From Terana coerulea (Eukaryota > Basidiomycota > Agaricomycetes > Polyporales > Phanerochaetaceae): 64,000 nucleotides of DNA. Numbering within the stretch: position 1 is the first letter of the stretch; the number at the start of each line of letters is the position of its first letter. The stretch spans positions 62,001 through 126,000 of the forward strand of contig JAKOGH010001116.1 in assembly GCA_024811115.1 (NCBI GenBank). The letters run 5' to 3'. The position numbers and the translations under genes were made by a program. Shown one piece after another: positions 35,901-47,405 of this stretch. The notes under the pieces were generated by a model that was given only the letters and a program-made list of their open reading frames with translations, made no database searches and was not told the origin of the DNA.

Positions 35901-38900
35901 GGTCATATTCGACGACCCATTATCTGCCGGTGAGCGCTTTGGCTTCAGAATGTCATGCGCTGTACTGAACCTTGCATTACAGTTGATGCGCACGTCGGTC
36001 GTGCACTCTTCGCGGACGCCATCGTCGGTGCGCTGCGGAACCGCGGCAAGACCGTCATCCTCGTCACGCACGCGCTGCACTTCCTCTCGCAGTGCGACTA
36101 CATCTACACGATCGACAACGGCACGATTGCAGCCGAGGGCAAGTACGACTACCTTGTCGCGCACAACGACGCCTTCGCGAAGCTCATGGCGGAGTTCGGC
36201 GGAGAGACGAAGCACGAGGAGGAGGTCGATGCGGAGGAGGTCGCCATAGACGGCGTGATGACGCAGCGGCAGACGGACGTCGTGGAGGCGAAGCTGAGGA
36301 GCGAGGAGAAGGAGCGAGTGGGTGCGGGGACAGGCAAGTTGGAGGGACGCCTCATTGTTGCGGAGAAGAGAACCACTGGTTCCGTCAGCTGGGGAGGTGC
36401 GTCTCATTGATTTTATGCCCGGCTCGTCCGCGTTAACTTGGTATTCCAGTGTATGGCGCATACCTGAAAGCTGGTCGCTACTGGCTCACAGCGCCGTGGC
36501 TCGTCCTGTTCATGTTCATCATGCAAGGTAGCCAGATCATGAACTCGTATACTCTGATTTGGTGGCAAGACAAGTATGTTCAGTGATTCAACGATATCAC
36601 TTATTGCTGATTTTATCGACAGTAACTTTCATCGGCCGAACTCGTTCTACCAGATCCTATATGCCTGCCTTGGTATATCGCAGGCAACCTTTACCTTCCT
36701 TGTGTACGTCATTCTTGTCAAGTTGGCCCGTATTGCGCTAATGAAACTGGTAGTGGCATTGCTATGGACGAGATGGGTTTCTACGTCTCGCAAAATCTGC
36801 ACCACGACGCCATCAAGAACATCTTCTACGCCCCGATGTCTTTCTTTGATACGACGGTAAGTAGTGTGTAACCTCGTTGACACGGTCCGCTTATCTGTTC
36901 TCTAGCCGGTCGGCCGAATCCTGAGCGTGTTTGGTAAAGACATTGACAGTGAGTAGTTGATATTTGCCCACAGAGCAGACCGCTAATATATTGTTTTCCT
37001 AGACATCGACAATCAGTTGCCAGTATCCATGCGTCTCTGTGAGTACATAACCACTTGCAATTCTTCGCTCGCTGATGGGTGTTACAGTCGTGCTTACAAT
37101 CGCAGAACTTGTTCGGTTCGATTGTGATCATTACCGTTCTGGAACATTACTTTAGTAAGTAACACTCAACCATGGGTGCGAGGTCATTAGTTGACGACAG
37201 GCTTTAGTCATTGCTGCGGCTTGCATCGCCATCGGCTACTCATACTTCGCCGCGTACTACCGCGAAAGCGCGCGAGAGATGAAACGACTAGATTCGATGC
37301 TGCGCTCCTTCCTCTACGCACATTTCGCCGAGTCTCTGTCCGGACTTCCTACCATCCGCAGTTACGGCGAAATTCCACGATTCCTCCACGACAACAAGTA
37401 CTACACTGACCTAGAAGACCGTGCTGCCTTCCTGACGGTTACCAACCAGAGGTAAGGCGCCCTCCTCTACGTAAGTGTGGACTTTACTGACGGCTGTAGA
37501 TGGCTCGCGATCCGTTTGGATTTCTTGGGCGGGATGATGGTCTTTGTGGTAGGCAACAGTGGAAAGGTCATCAATAAACCTCGCTCACTATTAGTATAGG
37601 TGGCCATGCTCGCTGTGTCGTCAGCAAGTGGCATCAGCGCGGCACAGATCGGTCTTGTCTTGACATATACCAGTCAGTCGTTCATGCATTTTGAATTTCA
37701 GCGCATTCAAGCTCACAAGAGTGCAGCATCTCTCACCCAGCTATGTGGTATGGTCACCCGACAGTCTGCTGAAGTAGAGAACTACATGTCATCGGTGGAG
37801 ACGGTCACGCACTACAGCTATGGAAGCAACATTGTCCAAGAAGCCGCGCACGAAGTTCCCGAGAAGAAGCCTGCGGCGGAGTGGCCCCACAACGGTGCCA
37901 TCGAGTTCAAGGACATTGTCATGCGATACCGGCCAGGCTTGCCGTATGTGCTGAAGGGGCTGTCTCTGAGTATCAAGGGCGGTGAGAAAGTCGGTGTGGT
38001 TGGCAGGACGGGTGCAGGCAAGAGCTCGTTGATGCTGGCTCTCTTCCGTATTGTCGAGCTCTCGTCTGGTTCGATCACGATTGATGGGTATGTGTCTCGC
38101 ACTGCATGTTGAGCTGTTCTGACTAACCAATTCCTGCAGGGTTGACATATCATCCATTGGTTTGAAGGACCTGCGTACCAAGGTTGCCATTATTCCACAA
38201 GACGTGAGCGAAATGTATTGTGAACGCTACAGCGTAATCTGACTTTTTCTGTCATCAGCCGCTACTTTTCAGCGGTACTATCCGTAGCAACCTCGATCCG
38301 TTCTCGATGTACGAGGACGCACGACTATGGGACGCCCTGCGACGATCATACCTGATTGAGTCCTCTGACGAAAAGAACGACGGCAACGACGCGACCACGA
38401 CCACGACCACGACCACGAACAAGACACGTTTCAACTTGGACACCCTCATCGAGAGCGAGGGCGCGAATCTCAGTGTTGGCGAACGCAGCTTGCTCAGTCT
38501 CGCCCGTGCACTTGTGAAAGACAGCAAGGTTGTCGGTACGTACACGCGCTTTCGAAGTACGAGTGTGTTACTGATCTTTGTGTAGTGCTTGACGAGGCGA
38601 CGTACGTTTATGGCACTGCAGCACGTACATCCTTAAATGCTAACTGTTCCACAGCGCCTCCGTAGACCTTGAGACCGACTCAAAGATCCAGCAGACGATT
38701 CAGACGCAGTTCAGGGACAAGACCCTGCTGTGCATCGCACGTATGTACAGCTGATCACTCTCGCTATCCCACTGTCTTATCGTGCTCTAGATCGTCTCCG
38801 CACCATCATCTCCTACGACCGAATCCTTGTCATGGACTCCGGCACTGTTGCTGTGAGTATTTGCTCTACAGCCCTCACTATTATCTTTGTTGTTGACACG

Positions 38901-39031
38901 CATACATCCAGGAATTCGACACGCCTCTCAACCTATATCTGCAGGACGGCATATTCAGAGGCATGTGTGAGAGGAGTAACATTTCATTGGATGAGATCCA
39001 CAAGGCGATGATCAGGGCGGAGAACGCGTGA
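32948..39031 (+). CDS. full-length ABCC-type ABC transporter (MRP/Yor1-like)
   Basis: More than 20 exons give about 1,380 residues arranged TMD1-NBD1-TMD2-NBD2 without the extra N-terminal TMD0. It starts [20 protein letters not shown]1 includes [22 protein letters not shown]1 has Walker A GAVGSGKSS split by an intron, signature LSGGQKQR and Walker [11 protein letters not shown], with Asp where Glu is catalytic, as usual in ABCC NBD1. NBD2 has GRTGAGKSS, signature variant LSVGERS and VVLDEATAS. It ends [10 protein letters not shown]. Members export organic anions, conjugates or drugs across plasma or vacuolar membranes; the specific substrate is unknown. The frame breaks at CCCCC 33911-33915 (one C short, between GKPPP and [12 protein letters not shown]). 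NBD2 contains a Thr run encoded by an ACCACG microsatellite (38394-38417). Confidence 0.92.
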
Positions 39032-39192
39032 ATGTACTGTAGACTTGGATACCTGATGCGTATTAGAATTGTTCTACTCTTGTTCATGTCTATGGAAGTT
39101 ACACCTAGAAGCACAATAGAGAATATTTGTACACTGTACATGGGCCCTTTTGGTACACCAGACTGCGTGGATAAGAATGAGATGATGAAGAA

Positions 39193-42100
39193 TCACTGTG
39201 AGGCCACTGCTGGGGCGCTGTAAAATCCAAACTGGTTATAGTCATTTTGTTGTGATTGCGACCCCATCCACGCAAATCCTGTGAAAGCGACATTAGAACA
39301 CCTTCTGCAGACAGCGCAATGGGTGCTAGTACTCACCAGGAACGCCCACGATGGATGGATCCTGCATTGACGGAAGCAGCTCGTTGAACGGCAGCGGTGG
39401 GGCAAAGAACTCGGAGACGTCCATCGCCGCCAGCATCTCCCCTGGCTCCTGCGTGAACGACGGCGGCGTGTACGTGCCTGCCGCCCCGTGCTCGGGCTCG
39501 ACCGACTGGCGCGCGCTCGTCGGCGTCGACGACGCCTGGCGGGGTGCGGCGCCGCGGCCTCGTCGCGCAGCTCGGGGCGGTGCACGACGGGCGACGCGCT
39601 CTGCGCCTTCGCCGGCGCACGCTTCGTGGTGGGGCTCGCGCCGGCGCCGGGCTTGTCAAGTAGGCCCTGCAGGAAGCGCGAGTAGAGGCGCGGGGAGTGA
39701 TGCTCGTCGATCGCGACGGCGGGCGCGCCAAGCAAGTCGATGACGGCCTGCACTTTCGTGCGGATCTCGGCGCGTTGCGGGGCGTCGAGGTACTGCGCAT
39801 AACGTGGTTGCAGCAGCTTGATGAGGAAGGCGCAGGCGAAGGTGACGAAGACGCTCTGCGCCTCGGGCCCGTGCCGGAGGAAGATGGCTGGTAGGCGGGC
39901 AGTTAGTGGGGGTATGCACGCGACGTGGGTGGGTACGCACTGTGCTCGGGCACACCGACGTCTTCGAGGACGGCGGCCAGGACGTCCATCGCGGCACGCA
40001 GGCACTGCACGGTCTGTGAGACAACTTCGCAAACAGATGGGTAAGCACGACTTACGCGTTCGAGCAGGCGCACGTCCGTGCCGATGTCGCTCTTGCCGAA
40101 GGCGTACTGGAACCCGAACGAGAGCACGGTCATGCGCGCGTAGCTGTACGCGAGGCGGAGCAGGCCCGTGCGGAACCGGCTCCGGCGGTCGTCCGCGTCG
40201 GTACGTGCGCGGATGCGCGTGATCCAGACGTCCCACGTGCGCGCGAGCTCGTCGTCCGCCGTCGACGCGAGCGCCGCGATGTCGAGCGTCTTGTTGAAGC
40301 CCGTCGGGCTGTTCGGGTCGTTGTGCAGCGTCTCGCGGAAGCGGCCGAGGATGGTGAGGTCCGCGTTGTAGCACGCGAGGTGAATGTCGAAGTTCGCGAG
40401 GTTCCACTCGGAGCTGTCCCACCACGCGTCGGACCGGTTCGCGACGTAATCCGTGTTGCGGATGATCGGGCCCTTGCCGTACTGCGAGCCCGTCGAACGG
40501 TCGAGGTTGAAGCAGTTCAACCACGCGCGCGTCCGGTTGAGCAGCACCCGCGCGTGCATCTCGTCCTTGGGCTTCGCGGTGCTCGGGTGGTGCAGGTTCA
40601 GGTCCATCGCGATCCGGATGGCGACGCCGAGGTATATCCAGCTACGGTCGTCCTCCCATTTGCGTGAAGGGACGGGGTAGAGCGCGAGCAGGATGTATGC
40701 GTGCACGACGTCGACCGACTTTTGCCCGCCGATGAGTGCGGTGCCAGCTGCCAGACGTGCGTAGTGCATTGCCTTCTGATAGAGTTCAGGTCGTTCGGTG
40801 TAGAACCTCGAGGCGATGCCGCAAACTGAGGAGTGATTAGGGGTTATACGGAGCTGAAGATGAGATAGGTACTCACTGACGGTAAAGAGGAAGGGGCTGT
40901 GGAGAACCAAGTATGGTGTGGTGTAGAGGTAAGGGTCCAATAGACTGACTGAGAGGTTCATGTAATCCCAGTATCTGTGAAAGCTGCTTCAGTCACCAGA
41001 TACATCTTGTAGCCGCGCATATACTCACATCGCGATCAGCTTGTCTGCCTCCTCAGGAGTAATGAGACCACTACGAATGATATGGGGGCTGTGTCACTCT
41101 TCACCGGGGGCCGCTCAGCTGCAGGACCTATGGTGGGCTTGTTGAGCGACACATACCAGAGAGACTGACAGAAACTTACTAGGCCTGAAGTAATCCACAT
41201 TAGCCACGCCCACATCACCCACATCCTCCTCTTCCTCCTCCGCGCCGATACTGCTCTTCGACTTCATCCGCCGCACCGTCCGCCCACTGTCCAAGCTCAA
41301 GTTCGCGAACATACCGAGCGGCGCCGCGGGGTCCGGGATCGTCGCGAGCCGCTGGCTCTTTGGGCGCGTCTCGGACGTCGACGAGTCCACGCGGCGGCGC
41401 GCCGTCGGCTCCTCGTCCGTGCTCGTATCGTCGCCGTCGACATCCTCGACGGCGATCGCAATCGCGTCCGCGTCGTCGCCACCGTCGCCCTCCGCGAGCG
41501 GGCCCTCGTCCGCGAGCAGGTCGCTCGTGACGACGCTCGGGCCGCCCATGTTGATGTACCCGCCGAAGGCCTCCATCGACTCGCGCGCCTTGGCGATCCA
41601 GTCCTCGACGCGCGCGATGTCCGCCGGGTCCGCCGACTCGTGTGTGAGCGCGTCGCCCTCGATCTCGGGCGACATGAGCCGCTGGTCGGACATAGTCGCG
41701 TAGGAGAAGGACTCGGACTGGCTCGGGGACGGCGCGTTGGACGCCTGCGCCTGGATTTTCTTGTTGGCCTCCTCGAGCTGCACCATGAGGTGCTTGATGT
41801 TCTCTGCTTGCTCTTTGATCTGGTTCAGAAGCAGCTCGCGCTTTCTGTATGTAGCGCGTTCAGCACATTGTTAGGCGCATATACACGGCGATTTGGCTCA
41901 CGGTGGAGGTTTTCGCTTCTTCCGTCCCGGGATCGTACACTCCTGCCCGCTCCGGTAACAACGCTTGCAGATGTCAATATCGTCTTGTGAGGGTTCACAT
42001 CTGACCTGCACGAAAGGTCAGCTGTATTCTTTGAGCATCTATGAAAATGCATACTTTGAGTTGCTTGCATCGTGTACATGCGCTGGAGTGACGTTAGTAT

Positions 42101-42876
42101 GCAGATCGCCATAGGTTTGTCTCGGCGAGCACTCACGGCTTCTTGCTGTCCGCCTTCCCTTGGTTCGCGCCACCCTTATCGTCCCCTCCTTGATCCTGGT
42201 CATAGTCGTACAGGCCTCCGTCGTCAGTGGGCCTCAGTCTTTTCGCGGGATGTTCAGCGTACAGATCGTCCGCGCTGATGTCAGCGGTGTAGAAAGGCTG
42301 CTGCTGCTGGGGCATCGCCCCGCCGGGGAAGTGCTGCCCTTCGAACGGTATCGGCGGCGACGGATACAGCTGCGCCTGCGCCTGTCCGGGCGAAGCGTCG
42401 AAGCCCTGCGATGGATCCGATGGCGAGAAGTTGGGGAACATCGGCGAGCCCTGATACGGGCTTGTGTTGATTCCTGGTCCCTGTGGATGGCTGGAGGGGC
42501 CCGCGAAGACGCTGCCCTGTGACGGGAACCGCTGGTGCTGGCCGCCCTGCGGCGCTGCGCTGGACGACGCACCGTTCTGGAAGTACGTTTGGCCGTTGGG
42601 CGACGAGTGCAGGCTCGGCTGTGGCGGCGGTGGCATCGCGAAGTTGAACGACGGCTGCTGCTGCTGCTGGCTACTGGGTGGAAAGGGCCCGCTGAAGCCG
42701 CCAAAGGCGGGGTTGTGCCCAGACGGCAGCTGCTGGCGGCGCACGGGCGAGCCGTGCATGCTGCCGTGGCCGTAGCTCATGGTGGCGTCGAGGCCGCCGA
42801 ATTCCTCGAGCTCGAGCTGCGGGGCGAGCGACTGGTCGTCCCAGACGGTGTTCATGTCGAAGGGGGGAGCGGACAT
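39193..42876 (-). CDS. Zn2Cys6 fungal transcription factor (Fungal_trans family, ACU-15/FacB-like)
   Basis: The N-terminal 245 residues are Gln/Pro/Ser-rich, starting MSAPPFDMNTVWDD. A spliced binuclear zinc cluster follows, CTRCKQLKVRC then CKRCYRSGQEC, with a basic GRKKRK after it and a leucine-rich dimerisation helix (KRELLLNQIKEQAENIKHL). An acidic Ser/Asp region precedes the middle homology domain, with LDPYLYTTPYLVLHSPFLFT, CGIASRFY, EDDRSWIYLGVAIRIAMDLN and WNCFNLDRSTGSQYGKGP-type motifs. The LLDP...SPFLFTVICGIASR stretch resembles regulators annotated ACU-15/FacB in mushrooms (acetate use), but regulon assignment is a guess. The C-terminus is Pro-rich and ends SAPAVASQ. The frame breaks at GGGG 39541-39544 (coding CCCC, one short). 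Convergent with the ABC gene, only 160 bp apart. Confidence 0.88.
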
Positions 42877-44699
42877 GGATGTCGGCGTTCAGCCTGGCGC
42901 GAGGGCAACATATAAGCGGGGGGACGCCCATGAGAAGGTGATGCTGACGGACCTTCTACCGCTCTCTGAGACTCCGGGGTATGACGAGGGGCACCAGTAC
43001 GGTAGCGGCACTGGTTCAGACCAGGTGGGGACACAGGAATCTGAGTCGTGTACGTTGAGGCTGTGGTAAAAGTCGAGGAGGACAAGGGAGAGCGGGCTTG
43101 GGAGCGTAGGACACTTTGTGGGCTGTTCGAAGAGAATGCCTATTAGAGCGACAGAGGTCCCATCAAAGGGCCGTAAAGCGGTGCAGCACATCACGTACCT
43201 CTGTAAATGGATTCCCGTGTACCTGGCAGGCCTTGTGGCTGCTCGTCCAGACGCTTGCCCTCGTCTATCCAGCCTGCTCGTCGTCGAGTGCTCGCGGGGG
43301 AAAGCCAACCTGTTCGTGGGAGACCACGACGGTCAGGGGCGTCTGGTGAGCTCTTTTATACGCAACTGCGCCAGCCGGGAACTCACCGGTCTCCCCAAGT
43401 TGCATGGCGATTGTGATGTTCTCGGTCAGAGCGGATATTGCGGTGCTCCTGTGCTTGGGCGCTTCACGAGTCGTTCCTCCGTCGTCTCAACCTGTGCGCA
43501 TACACAGCGTCTCTATCTCAACCTCTCATCTTCCTCACGTCCGTGTTGCGTTGCTAGGATAGTACAGTACCTCGTCTCCTCTCGAATACCACTACAGACA
43601 AACTGCTCGCGCTGTCTGCACTTCAGCGAGCTGCCTCCAAGGCCGCCATCCATGGCGTTCCACGTCAGCACCACCAAATCTGACTCTGATCTGGAGGTTT
43701 GGACTCTGGACCTGCGGAATCCACGAAAATGAGCGACGAGAGAGTGGCAAGCACACCCTTACGAAGATTTGTTCATCAGTAAGCCCTTTATCTTTGATAC
43801 CTTGTACTTTCTGACATGCCTCTCAATCAGCTCAGCCTCCTGTGAGTTGTGACACTTAAGTAGACTGTCCTCAGCACAGGCCAACGCGATCCCCATGGAC
43901 GATCATTTTCCATATGCTCTCGTGTGTTCTTCACATCGCCGACAGAGGCCGGAAGCGCTTCCGGTTCGCACAGTTCAGAAGCAAATTCCGGGCTTCCACC
44001 AGGCCCAAGCGTGGGACGGCAGCACATCGTTGATGCTGTTGTCCGTAGTGGTCGGACTCATCTGTAATCTTGCCAACGACCCTCGTTTGGCCATATCTTG
44101 GAGCTAATCTGCTGTGGATTTCGAGACGAGATACATATGGGCCAAAGCATCCTATGTTTTCCGTCAGATCAACTTCCGGAACCATGTCTTATGCATGATG
44201 GCGGTCACCAACAGTGAGATCCTCTGAGATCTGTTCTCATCTTTCAATCCCACAGCGTCAAGCCATGGAGACCACTCGAGCTGCGCTCCGAAGACCCTGT
44301 CTCCATATCAAGGGGCCCGTCAAGCACTTCGATATACTGGGTATTCACTTAATTTGACCCCTCGATTCTATGCCGGGTGCTTTAGCGAAGCCATGTATAT
44401 GCTAGAATGTTATATGCAACCCTACTCTTGGGCTCGCGTGTATTGGTATATGAAGCTTAACGACGCGAAGAACCCAGGCGTCATATATGATCTATATTAC
44501 ATCGCCTCGCTACACACTATCCTTTCAGGTACCAGTGATTGCTGGGAATCGGTCCGAGACATGAGGCACATCCTATGAAGGTAAACAAGTGGCGGCGCTC
44601 CTTTCGTGGCCGTTTATCAAGCGACCTGCCGCGCCTACAAATTCTGTATTTGCGCCCGCTCGCCTTCAAAGATAATACCGATCACCTGCAGCAGCACAT
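42877..44699. other. intergenic, no supported gene
   Basis: About 1.8 kb. The 204-codon plus frame at 43118-43732 overlaps antisense frames, has no domain and looks like the leader/promoter of the transcription factor. Short hydrophobic frames around 43895-44107 (MLLSVVVGLICNLA) and 44354-44578 are not joined by convincing splice sites. Confidence 0.4.
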
Positions 44700-47130
44700 T
44701 TAGCGAGAGCTCTGTTCGGCCCCGTCAGACAGCCACGCACCGATATGCCCCATGCCGGGCTCGACGACCCACACCTTGCGCCCGTCGCCCGCCTCGTCCC
44801 GGCTCAGCTCGGGGCTAACGAGGCCCGCGCCCTCGGGGACGTCGACGCACTCGAGCCAGCGCTCGGTCAGGTGGTCATCCACGGCGGAGCACACGACCTT
44901 GACCTGCGGGAACGCCTTGCGGAGCAGGACGACGCCGCCGTGGCGCGCGACGAGGAAGGTGACGAAGACGATGTGGTCCTGCGGCACGCCGTGGTCGAGC
45001 AGGACGCGGATCGCCATGAACGCCGAGGCGGCCGTGCCGATCTACAGGGGCCGCGCGCGTCAGCAGAGGGAAGGAAAGGAGAATGTGATGAGAGAGAAGT
45101 ACCTGCGCGTCTAGGAGGAATACCCAGGTTTGCCGGGCCCGTTGGCGGTCACGGACTGACTGCGGGAGGGCGGCGTGCAATAAGAGCGGTTCGCCGGTCT
45201 TGGGCTCAGATTGGATGAGCAGCGAGCCGATAGCCACGTTGTTGACCACTCTCCGCAAACCTCGTTCTAACGGACCACCTCTGAGTAGACATCAGGAAGG
45301 CGTTTGAGTGGCGATTCGGACGGAGGCTTACGAGCGTAAAATAGACACGCCGCACAACTAATACCATGTCAGCACACTGAACTGATCATGGTCGTCGCAA
45401 CACACCTCAGCATCGAGCTCGAGGCCCTCGTACTCCGCATCAATGGGAGTCACTATACTCTTAAGTCGGTGTGGTAAATGGTCCATCGCCTTCTCTATCA
45501 GATAAGTAGCAAGCCTGTCGACAAAGAAAATGAAGTCTTCGCGGGTTGTCGTCCGATCTCGCAGGATAGTCATAATACCCTACAAGCAACCGAGAGTCAT
45601 TGAATCCCACATCCAAAGAGCGAATATGATGGCCACATACCTTCAACTGTGTCGTCTCGGGCGTTACTATCAGGTTCGGCAAGGGTTCCTGCGTAGGAAT
45701 GAGAGGGCTTGCTTGGCGCGACATCTGTTCACGAGGGACCTGCAAGCGCCATCGTGGCACGCAGCCTGGTTTTGCGGCCCTTCAGCTGTCGCCGGACATG
45801 CGTGCAGATGAGATCGATCGCCACGGAGTTGTCGGAGCCCGGAACAATCTGCGCAGAACAGTACTTCTGGTTGACACTTAAGTGGAAAGCAAGGATAGTC
45901 CAGGACCTACCAAGTCCGCGTATTTTGAAGTTGGGAGGACGAAGTTGTCGTATGACGGCTTGACGTATCGGAGGTATCTGGATTGCGAGTTGACTGCTTG
46001 GATGCAGGATGATAGTAAGATTACGACTCACTGGTCTAGTACACCCTCCACTGTTCGCCCTCTATCTTGGACATCTCGGCGAATACGTCTTGCGAGCATG
46101 AGGTCGGAATCGCATTGCACGAATATCTACATCCCGTATGAGATCAGGCAATATTTTCCTTCTGCCTCTTCTCGCCTTTAAATCGTAAAGAGACCTGCAA
46201 GGGATATTCAGAGAGACTCTCATTTATGGCAAAGTCTGCCTGACCTTAGTTTGGCGTCATGCAGTGCCAAAATACCCTCGGCTGTTCATGACATGAGATG
46301 CACTGCCAAATTAAACACGGCAACACATACTTATAACGACTGCAGCACCATACAAATACTTTGTTTCATCCAGTCTTTGATGCTCAGAGAAGGAATAGAT
46401 AGGCACGTTGGTTTGGCGGCCAGATTTCAGGTCTTGTAGGCACTAGAAGCGTATGAGCAAAACATTCTGGTAGATGCAGAAACAAGCAAACTGAACACCT
46501 CAGCAAAAAGGGTCATGTCGATAGCGTCTGGGTGGTCAAAGTCTTTGCGGTTCGCATGGGCAAGGGCAATTTCTTCTGGGGTGTTCCGGTTATAGAAGCT
46601 ATCCTATCTAAACTTCAGTTTAATTACCAAAATATAACATAGTATGTCACGCACCTGAGACAAAATAACGATACTTGGGATTGACCCGAGTGATTTCACA
46701 ATCTGTCTTGCGACATGGGTCTAACAACGCCAACGCTATAGCCTTCAAATAGTGCTATGGACGGGCGAGGAAAATTGCAGTACCTTTCCACTCGCAGAGC
46801 CACCTATGCTAGTATCGCATGAAGTCCTCGCTTTGAAGGGATACTCGAGGATCACGCACCAGCGATACCGATAACAAACGCATCTGACAGCGGCAGCCCA
46901 TCTTCTCCATACCTGCCCACAGCATGTCACCCCTTGTCTGACACTGCATACCACTCTGTGTCTTCGTACCATGGCGGCCGCCCGTGCGATTTCAGCAAAA
47001 TATTTTTCATCGCGTGGAGCTGGGGGCCGAGGGACGTCTGCCCGGCCTCTGACGTGTGTGTATTTGTTCGTGACAGGGCTGGCCGGCTGGGGACGCTGAG
47101 AGTGATTTGCGGGGAGCCATCGTCCGACAT
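44700..47130 (-). CDS. uridine kinase-uracil phosphoribosyltransferase fusion (URK1/UCKL1-like)
   Basis: About a dozen exons. It starts MSDDGSPQITLSVPS, then HGRPPWYGEDGLP. The kinase P-loop GIAGGSASGKT is split by two introns. Next come VILSQDSFYNR, DFDHPDAIDM, EGILALHD, CDSDLMLARRIRRDV, RGRTVEGVLDQYLRYVKP and IVPGSDNSVAIDLI. The second half is the UPRT-like domain: GIMTILRDRTTTREDFIFFV, LCGVSILRSGGPLERGLRR, WVFLLDAQIGTAASAFMAIR, and VWVVEPGMGHIG. It phosphorylates uridine/cytidine in pyrimidine salvage. The PRPP-loop position (DAQIGTAASA) lacks the TGG of active UPRTs, as in UCKL1, so the second domain is probably not catalytic. The intron 46127-46175 uses a GC donor. A frame break lies near 45735-45770 (one base too many), so a second start at 45724 cannot be excluded. 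Confidence 0.87.
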
Positions 47131-47405
47131 AGCAAAGTTGGGGATGGACGTGGGATGGACGTCGGTGGTCAAGATATGAAGCGGAGTAAGAGGTGGTATT
47201 TGCTTGGCCGGCGACAAGGCGATGATGTTTGCAGAGCCGTTGTGGCGTTCTGATGAACGCATTTCTCACGTGGAAGCCATCAAACCTCAGGACGATTTCG
47301 TACAGGCGCTTGTTCTTGCTCTCTTCCCTTTCGTCCGCCACGCCATAACGAACTCCCTTCTCTATCTTCAGTCTACTGCACTGTGCCCGCTATACACAAA
47401 GCGAT

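Noticed and set aside
39193..40524. 443-codon minus frame rich in Arg/His/Pro
   Set aside because: Shadow of the transcription factor's middle domain, which lies in the neighbouring frame at 39903-40961; only the last pieces are shared.
43118..43732. 204-codon plus frame upstream of the transcription factor
   Set aside because: No domain, mixed composition, and located where the 5' leader and promoter of the minus-strand gene are expected.
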